From NCBI GenBank assembly GCA_000149265.1, contig CH002845.1, positions 35,840 to 99,839 of the forward strand: a DNA stretch of 64,000 nucleotides, read 5' to 3'. Numbering within the stretch: position 1 is the first letter of the stretch; each line of letters begins with the position of its first letter. The stretch comes from Ciona savignyi (taxonomy: Eukaryota; Chordata; Ascidiacea; Phlebobranchia; Cionidae). The notes below the pieces were generated by a model. The model saw only the letters and a list, made by a program, of their open reading frames with translations, was not told the DNA's origin and searched no databases. The translations under genes were made by a program, and so were the position numbers. Positions 13,186-26,763 of this stretch are shown piece by piece.

Positions 13186-14157
13186 AATAAAAATGAAAAA
13201 TAAATGTTTTTTAAAATGTACACTATTACACTAATCCTTGAAAAAAAAGCGTGCGGTAAAGCTACCCATGCAATGAGGCAGCCGGCTTTAGGAGAAGGGG
13301 TGGTCCGGAAAGTGGGGGCCACAGTGGTTATGAGGATAATAGGGCTTTAATAATGTGTGTACTTCAAAATTACCCAACTCGTTTCTTAAAACAGGCAAGT
13401 CGATAACAGAAGGGAGAAGGTATATCTACGGCATGGCGCGAGTTGATTATATACAGTTAATCTTAAGAATAATTAGAAGTTGTCAACAATATGTTGAGTT
13501 ATCATTATTTGTAAACTACATGTTGAACGCTGTATTGTTGCTGAAATGTAATTGTAAGCCGAACGGAATACCACACTGTCAAAATTTTAAGTAATTCTAA
13601 AAAAATAAAAAAAATCGTTATGGAATGGTTTTTGTTTTTTCTTTTATCCTAAACTTTTCTGTGCTGTTTAAACAACAATACTATCTAGAATTTACTGTTT
13701 TAAAGAACAAGATATTAAAAAGAAGAGATTGTTACGATCTTCACCGATAAGTCGGTGGATCATGATGATCCGGTATTTGTGTGTGATATAACCAGCTGGA
13801 TATTCAACTGGTGCGACTAAGTTGCAGTGGATTAACAAAATTAATCATTGTGATAGAAATAACAACTTTATTAAATGATGATTAAAAAATTTAAAAATTA
13901 ACAAACTTTTCATTCTCGTTTCTTAAAATAGCGTTTTGGACAAGTTCGAAATGATCATGTGACCAGTACGTTGCTGTCACTGTTAACATATTTTTTCCAA
14001 TCCCACAAATGTATTATTGTGGGCCTACGTCATTTATAGATTCGTGTGGTAAAGGTGTATCAAATGACGCTCAGTGTTGACTAACCTATTTTACACTGCA
14101 CCTAAAGAATGTGGTAAAGTAAGGACAATACCAAAGGCGGAATTGTATCTGTTAAAT

Positions 14158-14330
14158 GTTTAGTTTAGTTTTAGTTTATTCATTTTTGCCCCAGTTTTTA
14201 AAAATGTCAAACGAATATAATCACGATACGGGAACGGGAAAAGACGCAGAAAACGAACAGTCGTTAAAACATGGTAGTAAAAAGGATATAAATTAATAAG
14301 TATAGCGGACGCGGCCGCCAAACCTAGGTG
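14158..14330 (+). repeat. Unclassified dispersed repeat, copy 2
   Basis: Second copy of the 13018-13185 repeat: TTTAGTTTAGTTTTAGTTTA start, GGGAACGGGAAAAGACGCAG block, CAGTCGTTAAAACATGG block and a GCGGCCGCC end. The two copies are direct repeats about 1.14 kb apart. The class is unknown. Confidence 0.5.
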
Positions 14331-15139
14331 AAAGAACAAATTATCCTACGCTAACGTAACCCAAATGTGGCGATTTTAATATAATTTAACCGCTTGGGCT
14401 TCCTAACCAAATCTACATGCCTGTTTACGACACTTTAGGGAAGATTAAAACGAGTAATGCCATGACTTAACATCTGGTATCAACACTTGTGCAAAAGGGA
14501 TAATCTGCGGAAATAGGTCACATGGCCGATGTGCCCTGCTTCTATTCTTTAATTCTCGAGAGGCGGCCGAAATTAACTATGACACAAACTGTTGCACGCT
14601 CTAAGTTCAACCACATGACCATCCCACACCCTGTTTAAATTAAGTTAAAATAAAATTCGGTTTCTAATTTTAGAAATATGGGCAGAAACCATTGGGTATA
14701 GGTAACCAAATTTTACACATTTTAAGTGCCTATTACATGTTTTCATAAAGTTAATGGTAGAGTGAACAAACATATCAGTTGAGAATTAGTTCCTCTTTTT
14801 TGTTTAACAATACATGTAGCGCGAAACAGCGTCCTTTAATAAATGTTACGCTTACGCAACTTGGTATGCCGGTAAAGGACCGACATTTCTCAGTATTGTA
14901 CGCGTATTATCGCAGTTTACTGTTCGGTGTCAATTTTGACAGCCAGAAATAAAAAAACAACATACAAATTAGAGAGAAAGTAACATGAAAGAGACCAGGT
15001 TAAGTTAATACTTAAAACAGAGTCGGGATAGTAGGATATATCAGTAAACCAAATAGCAACGATAGTTATTTAGTCACCGGGCAACACTGTAAATAAGCGC
15101 GCCAAACAGGTTTGAGAAAAACGCAATGATGTCATCAGA

Positions 15140-15152
15140 GAAACTTCTAGAA
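15140..15152 (+). promoter_or_regulatory. Heat-shock element upstream of HSC70
   Basis: GAAACTTCTAGAA is a perfect three-unit heat-shock element (GAA-nn-TTC-nn-GAA), about 270 bp before the start codon. An inverted CCAAT box (ATTGG, 15183-15187) and looser GAA/TTC pairs (15194-15204, 15234-15244) follow, with a weak TATAATA at 15271. The arrangement suggests HSF control of the HSP70 gene. Regulation itself is inferred. Confidence 0.75.
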
Positions 15153-15421
15153 GCCATCGCGAACAATCGAGTCACGTTTTTCATTGGCTAAAAGAACGTG
15201 CTTCCACGTTGGTAAAGCATCAGTTCCTTCTAACCGTCGTGGAAGTTGGTTGTAGTTAAAATGTTGAGTTTATAATACTAGTAACCGGCCAGTAAACGTA
15301 CATAGCCTCCTGCTTTTATGTATGGTTATTGGTCGTCTAAAGATGAATTAACCATTCGGTTATGTTTTGCAGAATCGTGAGCAAGGTTATTTAATTAGTT
15401 CCAAATTTACCAAACTAAAAA

Positions 15422-18400
<2,979 letters not shown>

Positions 18401-19177
18401 ACCAGTTCCCCTTATCACCTCCCAATCATAGTTGATTCTTATTTTGATTCAAGTTCATTTCTATTTCTACAAAGTCTAATACAATTACTGGAAGAAAAGG
18501 CCTGCGAATTTCGCATGTATTATTGGTTCTATCTTTATGGATTGATGTTCTGCATTTGTCATAATTTTTGTATGAATAAATTTCATTTGTTGTGAACCCT
18601 CGTATGTACATAGCTCAAAAGTCTGCCCATATTTCGTTGGGTAAACGGCCGTAAGCCCGATTGGTGTATCGAATTATATATAAAAACTGTTCAAGTAATG
18701 GACCTACTACTTTAAACTTTGACTCAGTATTTTTTATTATGTAAAATTATTTAATCGGAAAGCCTTCGATTAACTCGCAAAACAAAGCGGACCAATTAGC
18801 ATCAATGTCAACACCGGTTACTTAAATATGATTTATAATATAATTATACGATTTATAACTTTACAAAAAAAAAGGTTTATATAGTTGTTTATCCATTGTA
18901 TTTTCCATTGCTGCAAAATGAGTAAAACTTTTCAGATTGTATGTTATACCTAATGTTTTTTAGCGTAAGTCAGTTAAAAACAGTTTTTTGGGGGGCAAGT
19001 TTCGGTTTATATTTCACACCACGAGACATTGTCCAGCTTCAGCTGTTAGGATGGTTGGTTATTTGATTTTGTGAATTAGCCTGAAAATAATTCATGTGTA
19101 TCGTTTTACTTCAGAGCAAATTGTTTTGCAGTTTAAGGATGTTTGGAAACTTAGAAACTATAACATATCCCACAGAT
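18401..19177. other. HSC70 3' UTR and intergenic sequence
   Basis: The 3' UTR probably ends shortly after AATAAA at 18575-18580. From there to 19177 I see only AT-rich intergenic DNA. Confidence 0.5.
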
Positions 19178-19455
19178 TAGTCTGGTGGTTAAGTGCGTCG
19201 CCTTTCAGCCGAAGGGTTGCAGACTTGAAACTGGTCGCTAGCTAGTCAGCTGTGTCCTTGGGCAAGGCACTTAACGGACATTTCCAGCGGCCTTAACGGG
19301 TTCTACTTGATATAGGCACGCGTGAATCAAACATAAGACAGTGCAATAGCTCCGGTAACCCGACGGTGGGCGCGAGATGATCTGACGATTGCCCATGTGT
19401 TTACAGTTAACCCCATTGGTTTTACCATTCACGGGAATAAACGTGAATATCCCAT
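19178..19455 (+). repeat. tRNA-derived SINE, near full length
   Basis: This is the clearest reference copy in the window. A tRNA-like head (TAGTCTGGTGGTTAAGTGCG as box A, GGGTTGCAGACTTGAAACTGG as box B) is followed by GTCAGCTGTGTCCTTGGGCA, a central TCTACTTGATATAGGC-type segment, CCCGACGGTGGGCGCGAG, and CATTCACGGGAATAAACGTG with a short ATATCCC end. Box A and box B spacing fits a RNA polymerase III promoter. Confidence 0.8.
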
Positions 19456-19559
19456 ACAGCAACGTGGAGCGAATTATAGGGCATTTAATTTTTTCCCATA
19501 ATTTTTTTACACCCTTCGCAGGTGTCTCTCCACAGCGTGCAAGCCATTCCATTGTTTAA

Positions 19560-19735
19560 GGTAACCCGAAAACCTTTATTCACGCCCTCCAGTGGTGAGA
19601 CTGAAGACTGCGCTGGCTAACCGCACTATTACAGAGTAATACGATTCTCGCAGCTCAGACCGGGCCGTTCGAATTCCCACATTATCGAAGTAATGTAATT
19701 CTGGGGCCGGGAGAGGTGAGTAGACCTATAGGTCC
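19560..19735 (+). repeat. Possible second tRNA-related SINE
   Basis: GCGCTGGCTAACCGCACTAT and, about 55 bp later, GGCCGTTCGAATTCCC resemble box A and box B of a tRNA-derived repeat. The sequence differs from the main SINE family, and I see no other full copy here, so the call is tentative. From 19735 to about 20640 the intergenic DNA shows no recognisable feature, apart from a degenerate AAGTC-rich stretch at about 19870-20000. Confidence 0.35.
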
Positions 19736-20693
19736 CGTTCATACCTAATAAATACAGCAAGAAAATTTTCTTACCTTATTCATTTACTTCTTCTATATAG
19801 AGGAAAGTGTGTTTATTAGTTACAAACCCGAATTTTATTATCGAACATAACGGGTTTTATGTATATTTCAAGTCCAAGTAAATTTATTTGAAATTTAGGA
19901 GTCTAGTCTAAGTCTTTAACATAGTAAGTAAAGTGCAAGTACAAGTTCTGAAACAAGTAATTTTCCAAAAGAATTAAGTCAAGTCTTAATAAAATACCTT
20001 AAGTCGCCTCAGCACTATCTTTAACTCTATTAACATCCCACATGCAAAATAACTGTCTAATAATACCTAAAATTTGTCACTGTTAATTATGTTTTGTCAT
20101 AGGGTGTGTGGTGTATTGGACCGTTACAGCAACGACATCTTATTCACCTGCCTAAAAATAACTAAGCTGGAAACACGAAATGGTTGCGTGTTATCATACT
20201 GGTATGAAGACCCTCAGTCAACAAATCGGGAACTGGTGTAATTGTTTCTTTGGTTCTTTCTACATCTCTAATGATGAATAAGAAATGGGATATGTGGTAT
20301 GTTATACTTCTTCCACACGACTGTCATTTCATTGGAGATATATACCACTATAAAACCGCTAAAATACGGATAAAAACGCAAAAAAATTTAGAGTGAATGA
20401 AATTAGCTTTGCACCGAATACAAAAATATTCTGTGTGGGTTTATTAACGGCTGCGAAAAAGTTCCCCTCAATGTGCAAAAGAGACGAACAAATGGAGAAC
20501 ACTTAAAAATACATTGCACCATCCTCACGAAACAGCGGTCATATTTAACCGAAACTATTGGTAGAGTCGTTTAAATAAACTCGTGCTAAAAGTATGGAAC
20601 CCTTTGTTTGGTTTTGATTGGTTCGCAAAGAGAAAGTGAGTACAAGCGGATCGGAACACGTTGATTATTATAAATTAGTTTAGCTCGAATGTG

Positions 20694-20876
20694 GCATCAC
20701 GTTTATGGTTTCGACAGTGTAATGGAAACATTTGGTCGTGGCCACGGCAGACAATGCTTCGTTACGCGCGATTAATTTTGGACGGAATCCACCGAAATCG
20801 AACCACGGAGAAGGCGAGACACAATGCTGTTGTGCAACGTGTTTTCCCAACACTAAACTTTATAAATATAAGGTAA
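20694..20876 (+). other. Unassigned open stretch with promoter-like flank
   Basis: A short region that is less AT-rich than its surroundings is open in two overlapping frames, one from an ATG at 20691 (61 codons) and one from 20732. CCAAT-like ATTGG motifs lie upstream (about 20560 and 20618). It could be a first exon, but no family is recognisable and no convincing partner exon was found. The satellite array begins about 150 bp downstream. Confidence 0.2.
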
Positions 20877-20969
20877 TTCCACCTCTTGGAAATTGTCATA
20901 TGCCAGTTGAGTTTCCGCGAAGGTTATTATGGGTCCCATTTGAAAAAATGGGACACATATTGTTTTTGT

Positions 20970-21026
20970 CCGTTTTTTTTTTTTCTTTTTTTTTTTTTTT
21001 TCTTTTTTTTCTTTTTTTTTTTCTTC
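20970..21026 (+). repeat. Polypyrimidine (T-rich) tract
   Basis: About 55 bp of nearly pure T with scattered C sits immediately before the first satellite unit. It generates Lys/Glu-rich or Phe-rich sham ORFs on both strands. Confidence 0.8.
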
Positions 21027-21037
21027 GTCAAACGCTT

Positions 21038-23070
21038 GACAGGCATGGCATGGCGCCCCGACATCTACCAGAAGGAATAATGGAATCGCAATGAAACTTG
21101 GTGATTTTTTAGACAACATGGCCTAGATATGCAGAAACTAAAATTTGGGGTAATAAATTCAGGGGAATTCCCCTTGGACGTTAAAAACCAAAACGGTCAT
21201 TTTTTTCTAAAAAATGAGCTTTTTAGGCCATAGCGCTTGAACGGCTGCTCCAATTTAAATCAAATTTGGTGGAATGTTAGTGCACTAGTCACTGATTTAA
21301 CACTTAAAAGAAATAAAAAAATTACCTAGGGAAATACCCTAAAAATTAAACTTTTGCTGTTAAATGATAATTGTGACAGGCATGCTATGGCGCCCCGACA
21401 TCTACCAGAAGGAATAATGGAATCGCAATGAAACTTGGTGATTTTTTGGACAACATGGCCTAGATATGCAGAAAACAAAATTTAGGGTAATAAATTTAGG
21501 GGAATTCCCCTTGGACGTTAAAAACCAAAACGGTCATTTTTTTCTATAAAAATAGCTTTTTAGGCCATAGCGCTTGAGTGGCTGCTCCAATTTGAATCAA
21601 ATTTGGTGGAATGTTAGTGCACTAGTCACTGATTTAACACTTAAAAGAAATAAAAAAATTACTTAGGGAAATACCCTAAAAATCGAATTTTGTTCTCTAA
21701 TTATGATTGTGACAAGCATGCCATGTTGCCCCGAAATCTAGCAAAAGAAGTAATAAAATCGCAATAAAAATTTGACATTTGTAACAGAACATGGTCTAGA
21801 TAAGCAGAAACCAAAATTTTGGGTAATGAATCTAGGGAAATTCCCCTGAGACGTTAAAAACCAAAACATTTTTTTTCTAAAAAATTAGATTTTTGGGGCA
21901 TAGCGCTTGAACGGCTGCTCTAATTTTGATCAGATTTGGTTAAATGTTAGACCATTAGACACTTTAGGCCAATTAAAAGAAAGAAAACATTTGCTTAGAG
22001 TAATTCCCCTAAAACCGAAGATATGTTCCTGAATTATGATTGTGACAGGCATGCCATATCGCACTGACATCTCCAACAAGGAGTCGACAAATCACATTAA
22101 AACTTTAAGAATTGTTACATAACATGGCCAACATATGTAAAAACAGAAACTCATCTACTAAACCTAGGGGAATTTCCTTTATTTCATTACAGCGCTTAAA
22201 AAGGTTTAATTTCAAACATTTAAGGTAAAATGTTCGTAAATTAAGATGTTTATTCTTTTTTTAACTACACATTGAAAGGAAGTTTGGTTGGACAACTATG
22301 GGACCCATGCGTTTATGCTTGCAGAAACAAACTACATACTCAGTGTATAAAATACTTAAAAGAAATAAAAAAATTACTTAGGGAAATACCCTAAAAATCG
22401 AATTTTGTTCTCTAATTATGATTGTGACAAGCATGCCATGTTGCCCCGAAATCTAGCAAAAGAAGTAATAAAATCGCAATAAAAATTTGACATTTGTAAC
22501 AGAACATGGTCTAGATAAGCAGAAACCAAAATTTTGGGTAATGAATCTAGGGAAATTCCCCTGAGACGTTAAAAACCAAAACATTTTTTTTCTAAAAAAT
22601 TAGATTTTTGGGGCATAGCGCTTGAACGGCTGCTCTAATTTTGATCAGATTTGGTTAAATGTTAGACCATTAGACACTTTAGGCCAATTAAAAGAAAGAA
22701 AACATTTGCTTAGAGTAATTCCCCTAAAACCGAAGATATGTTCCTGAATTATGATTGTGACAGGCATGCCATATCGCACTGACATCTCCAACAAGGAGTC
22801 GACAAATCACATTAAAACTTTAAGAATTGTTACATAACATGGCCAACATATGTAAAAACAGAAACTCATCTACTAAACCTAGGGGAATTTCCTTTATTTC
22901 ATTACAGCGCTTAAAAAGGTTTAATTTCAAACATTTAAGGTAAAATGTTCGTAAATTAAGATGTTTATTCTTTTTTTAACTACACATTGAAAGGAAGTTT
23001 GGTTGGACAACTATGGGACCCATGCGTTTATGCTTGCAGAAACAAACTACATACTCAGTGTATAAAATAC
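21038..23070 (+). repeat. Satellite-like array (units of about 335 bp) with 715-bp duplication
   Basis: Units start at about 21038, 21375, 21711, 22044, 22426 and 22759, each beginning GACA(A/G)GCATG. Each unit carries an AGGGGAATTCCCC-type palindrome, a GACGTTAAAAACCAAAAC block and a TAGCGCTTGAACGGCTGCTC block. Units diverge moderately, but the two-unit block 21641-22355 is repeated as 22356-23070 with no difference I could see. A diverged fragment of the same family occurs at 43205-43345. There is no coding potential. Confidence 0.85.
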
Positions 23071-23566
23071 AAATTGTGGTTAGGGACCCTGTAGCATGAA
23101 TATATGGCATACAAAATGTGTTTTACAAATGGTGGTGGTTAAACACGTGGTTGACACTCTCTAGTTACATTTAGCTTGGTCTCGATATTTATATCCTATT
23201 GTAGAGCGGCTTTTGGCCCAAGCACTTGATAGGTTTATTTCTAGTAAAATTTATAACGTCTCTGCACATTGAATAGTATGGAATTGTTAGTGTCTCACTA
23301 GAGTGCTGATTAGGCTAGTGATGCACTTCCAACTATAGATATTGCGTTGCAAGAGTGTAAATTGATGATTAATCTACCATTGTTTAAATGCGAAGCTGAG
23401 ATTGAAACGTCGTCAGTTCTTCGTTGAGTTTTGCAGCATTTTAAAAGTTATGAAACTTAAACATCATTCGAGTTGTTTATCCAACTAAAACAAAATGCCA
23501 TGACTGGTTTTGAAGAGTTTAATGTGTTATAATTTATTTTGCAGATATTGTAGGCTACGTTTTGCG
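23071..23566 (+). other. Upstream region of seven-pass gene copy B
   Basis: About 500 bp of intergenic DNA. A good acceptor (TTTATTTTGCAG, ending at 23544) lies 22 bp before the start codon at 23567, which suggests a 5' UTR intron whose donor is not identified. No TATA box is evident. Confidence 0.4.
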
Positions 23567-24641
23567 ATGTTAAATCAAGTATATAATTCCTCTTTAAATC
23601 AACTCAACGAGACGGAAGAACAAGACAAAGGCAGTTTATTGGACCAATGGATCGTTACAACAACTTTGTCGGCAGCCTGCTGCATCTTTGTTACTTACTT
23701 GACCGTAGCTCTATCCGTCCATGCTAAAAAGAGAAAACTTATTTTCTGTCAAGGTAATTTCCGTTAACGATAATTGTTTTTATATAGATATGTTCCATGT
23801 ACATTAGTTTGATTCTTGTTCTTTAATAGATACTTCTGCTGGCAAACACAGACCTGGGCCTCAACTTTTAAGCTCCCTTACTATATTAGGGTGTCTCGCC
23901 GAAATCGTATACTTCGTCGTTGGGTTTATTCCATTACATCACTATGGGGAACCGTTCTGCGCTGTTGGACAAAAGATCACCATTTGTTGTGGGGTTATAG
24001 TACTGGGGTGCGTGTATTTCGGTTTGTGGTTCCGACTGTACTCGATATTTTACCACAACCAATTGATCAAAAAGAACCTGCACAAATCTGTACGGTTTAT
24101 CAGCAAACTCAGCTTTGGGTTTTACGTCATAATGTTGGTAACCAACGCCATAGTATTTCTATGGGCTCCTAGTTATAAGACGACTTCGAACGGTTGCCTT
24201 AAGGTAGAAAAGAAAGGCAGTTCCACTGTAAAATGGAGCCTTATGGTGTCTTCGACTGTTATATTTCAAGCCACTTTTCTGTTTTTATTTATCTACCCCC
24301 TTTGGCTGCATAGAAAAAACAGTCTTCATCAAGGTTTCGATTCCAAAAGAATTATTCCGATTATAAAACGTGTTTTAGTGACGTCTTTGATCTGCATAAT
24401 ATCAGATGCCGCAAACGCAGTCTTCGCACTCACTATTAAAAATCCGTATTGGTACATTCGACACACTGTATATGGTATAAATATTTTGATTAACTTATTG
24501 GCACTTATCTGCTCGTTTATGGATTGGAAAGTCCGTTTATTCCCGTTTTTAAGACGCCGAAGATTGTTAAGAGGTACAACCCGGAATCAGACGTTCCAAT
24601 CCAGGCTGACAACTATCTCTGGCTCAAGTCGTAAATTGTAA
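23567..24641 (+). CDS. Orphan seven-pass transmembrane protein (copy B)
   Basis: Two exons, 23567-23753 and 23830-24641, joined in phase 1, give about 332 residues. The start at 23567 was chosen because the frame upstream is interrupted by an acceptor-like site. The N-terminus has sequons NSS and NET, then TM1. Exon 2 adds six hydrophobic segments. Features shared with copy A (8795-10619): the same intron position and phase after TM1, a GEPFCAVGQ/YEPYCTIYE loop, an AP-Y-TT-GC extracellular motif, a YPL-LHRK loop, an IIPIIKR/VLPLIKR segment and a basic tail. A short recent divergence is unlikely, since identity is modest. Function unknown; no rhodopsin-family signature is visible. Confidence 0.82.
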
Positions 24642-25357
24642 TTTTTTTACTGTATTTGTTGCCCTTTAATATTTTTACGTGCTGAGTTTTGCTTTGTTTT
24701 TATAACATGTTCATTATTTCGTTGTTTTAATAATTATTTAACGTGGCGACAGTATTTAATAAATCAGTATTTTGTTTGATGCCAATTACCGAAATCTTTG
24801 CTACCATTACATGTTTTATTTTGTTAGTGTACAGTTTTCTAGGAGGAGAAACATTTAAGGTGTCAGAGGTCATGTTAAGGTTGTATGTGTACATATAGAC
24901 ACATATAGTTAGGTATATTAAAACATTGCGATACTTAATACACATATGAACGGTACTTATATACACACTACATGAGTCAATTATACTAAAGTACGCTCTT
25001 CGCTATTAATATGCTGTTATTCATCCAATGAATCAAACCACATTGTGTTGTAATAAACGAATAGAAAGAAATCTGAAAAAGCAAACACTGAATTCCCATA
25101 GCGGGCATCATCATTGTTTACATTACAAAGAAGGACAATAGGTTATTGTTACGATTTCACCTATGTGTCGAACAGAAGTACAACATACTCCTCGATGTAT
25201 AGGCAGAATTCAGAAGTAAAATTTAATAAAAAAACGTGTGTAATATCTTGTGTCTTCAGTCAGCAAAGCTGTTCCGCATTACCTTAAAATTGGAATGGAA
25301 ACACGGTATTTTTAGACGAAATTCAAACTGGTTATTTCAGAAAATACATGCACTAGC
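24642..25357. other. Intergenic
   Basis: Between the seven-pass gene and the Cys-rich gene; I see nothing beyond AT-rich sequence. An acceptor-like GGTTATTTCAG ends at 25340, just before the next start codon, so part of this may be a 5' UTR intron. Confidence 0.4.
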
Positions 25358-26478
25358 ATGTGTCGCTGGGGGGGGTGCGTTTACAACGACACGGTAAGTT
25401 TTCGACTGTTATTAAATCATTTTAACGGTTAATGGTATTTTGAGCTTGTTAATTCTTTACAGACGTTTATGTGTCGATTTTGCGGAACAAGGTTTTGCAA
25501 TGATTGTCTAAAAGGCGAGTTTACTGGGTTGATGAAGGCTGCTGCCCATTGTCGACAATGTAACCAGGTACGCAATAGGTATGGGTACTATTTGGTAGTG
25601 GTAGGAATACTACAAACCGCAAAAAACTGTAAAAGGTCTATACATCAAGCCGATTCTTAAAAAAGAAACACGATTCTCCTTTTTGTTAGAATAAGCAAAC
25701 GTTAATAAACTGCCAATTTACCGATTATGTCAACAGCGGAGTAACATTGCCACTATGCATTTGTATAAAAAAAAAATGTAGCCCGTGCCAGAATACGGCA
25801 CTTCCATCTACATAAGGTAGCACTTAGGTTTGCTGGTAATGTACAGAACCTTCTCTCAAGAAAGTAACAATTAGATCTAGTAAACGAAAAACATCATGGA
25901 AAATCAATATTTTCAATACCGCGATGTCGCATATCACGGATCACTTGTGTTTTTATTGACCTAGCGACGCCATTCACGGTCTAAGCACACGAGCAAAATA
26001 ATATTATTCTTCGCGGTATACTTTATTTCTGACATATCTTTATCCTGGTATTCTGTTTACGCGATGTCCTTTTGGAAAAAAGGCATTTAACTGCTGTTAA
26101 CTCTCCGATCAGTATAGCGTCTAACAAATTAAGTAAAAACAAAATATTTTAACACTGCAATCGCCTCTACAAGCATAAGGATTATAATATGTGCATAACA
26201 ACTGTCGTTGTTCCACACATTGGGGTGTAAACATGGTAGTCAACCGGGAAGGATAAAATCGATGCAATATCGTATAACGCCGTTCAACGCAGATACAATG
26301 CTTGGGTAAAAGAGTGGAATATGTTCCTGGAAAAGGACCTTCGGAAGAAGCAAAAGAGAAATACGCTGCGTGGAAAGAGAGGCAAGGAAAAAAAGGGAAA
26401 AAGAAGGGGGGAAAGAAAGGAAAGAAGGGAGGCAAAAAAGGCAAGAAAGGGGACAAAAAGAAGAAAAAGAAGAGATGA
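25358..26478 (+). CDS. Small Cys-rich (zinc-binding-like) protein with Lys/Gly tail
   Basis: Three exons, 25358-25393, 25463-25567 and 26293-26478, all phase 0, give 108 residues. Residues 1-50 hold Cys at 2, 7, 16, 19, 24, 27, 42, 45 and 50, with three CxxC pairs (CRFC, CNDC, CRQC); the spacing C-x2-C-x4-C-x2-C-x14-C-x2-C recalls FYVE or treble-clef zinc folds. A short hinge (KRVEYVPGKGPSEEAKEKYA) leads to a strongly basic KKGKKG-type tail from about residue 76, which could bind nucleic acid or membranes or act as a localisation signal. I do not recognise a named family. The long second intron (about 725 bp) was placed by acceptor and frame, so the exon 2 to 3 join is the least certain part. 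Confidence 0.6.
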
Positions 26479-26763
26479 GCTTGTTATGGAGGAATAATTC
26501 CTTGTGTTTAGTAAATATTATTCGTTGAACTGAAAAATATTTTTATGCTTCGCTGCTTAAGAAAAGCACTAAAGATATTATAAAACATTTTTCACTTAGT
26601 TTTTTTTATATTTATAAAGTGCAATTGCAACTGAATAATGGCACTTCGTAGTTACAATTTGTACTGTGACAAATACATTAGAAAATGCTAAAAAAGAAAT
26701 CCTGATTATTTCTCGGCAGTGCGAATGACCAGATTTGATCACTGAAGCGAGCGTTCCCAGCGT

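Larger units (their letters stand above)
10620..15139. other. Long intergenic region upstream of HSC70
   Basis: About 4.5 kb with no convincing gene. It contains a SINE tail fragment at about 11560-11600, a SINE on the minus strand at about 12178-12425, a decayed plus-strand SINE at about 12770-12895, and two copies of an unclassified repeat (13018-13185 and 14158-14330). Small ORFs here overlap those repeats and have no protein-like features. Confidence 0.5.

Noticed and set aside
20853..21119. Lys/Glu-rich and Phe-rich ORFs on both strands
   Set aside because: They are translations of the T-rich tract at 20970-21026 and satellite DNA.
26121..26456. Pro/Phe-rich minus-strand ORF of 111 codons
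   Set aside because: It is the complement of the Lys/Gly-rich exon 3 of the small Cys-rich gene.
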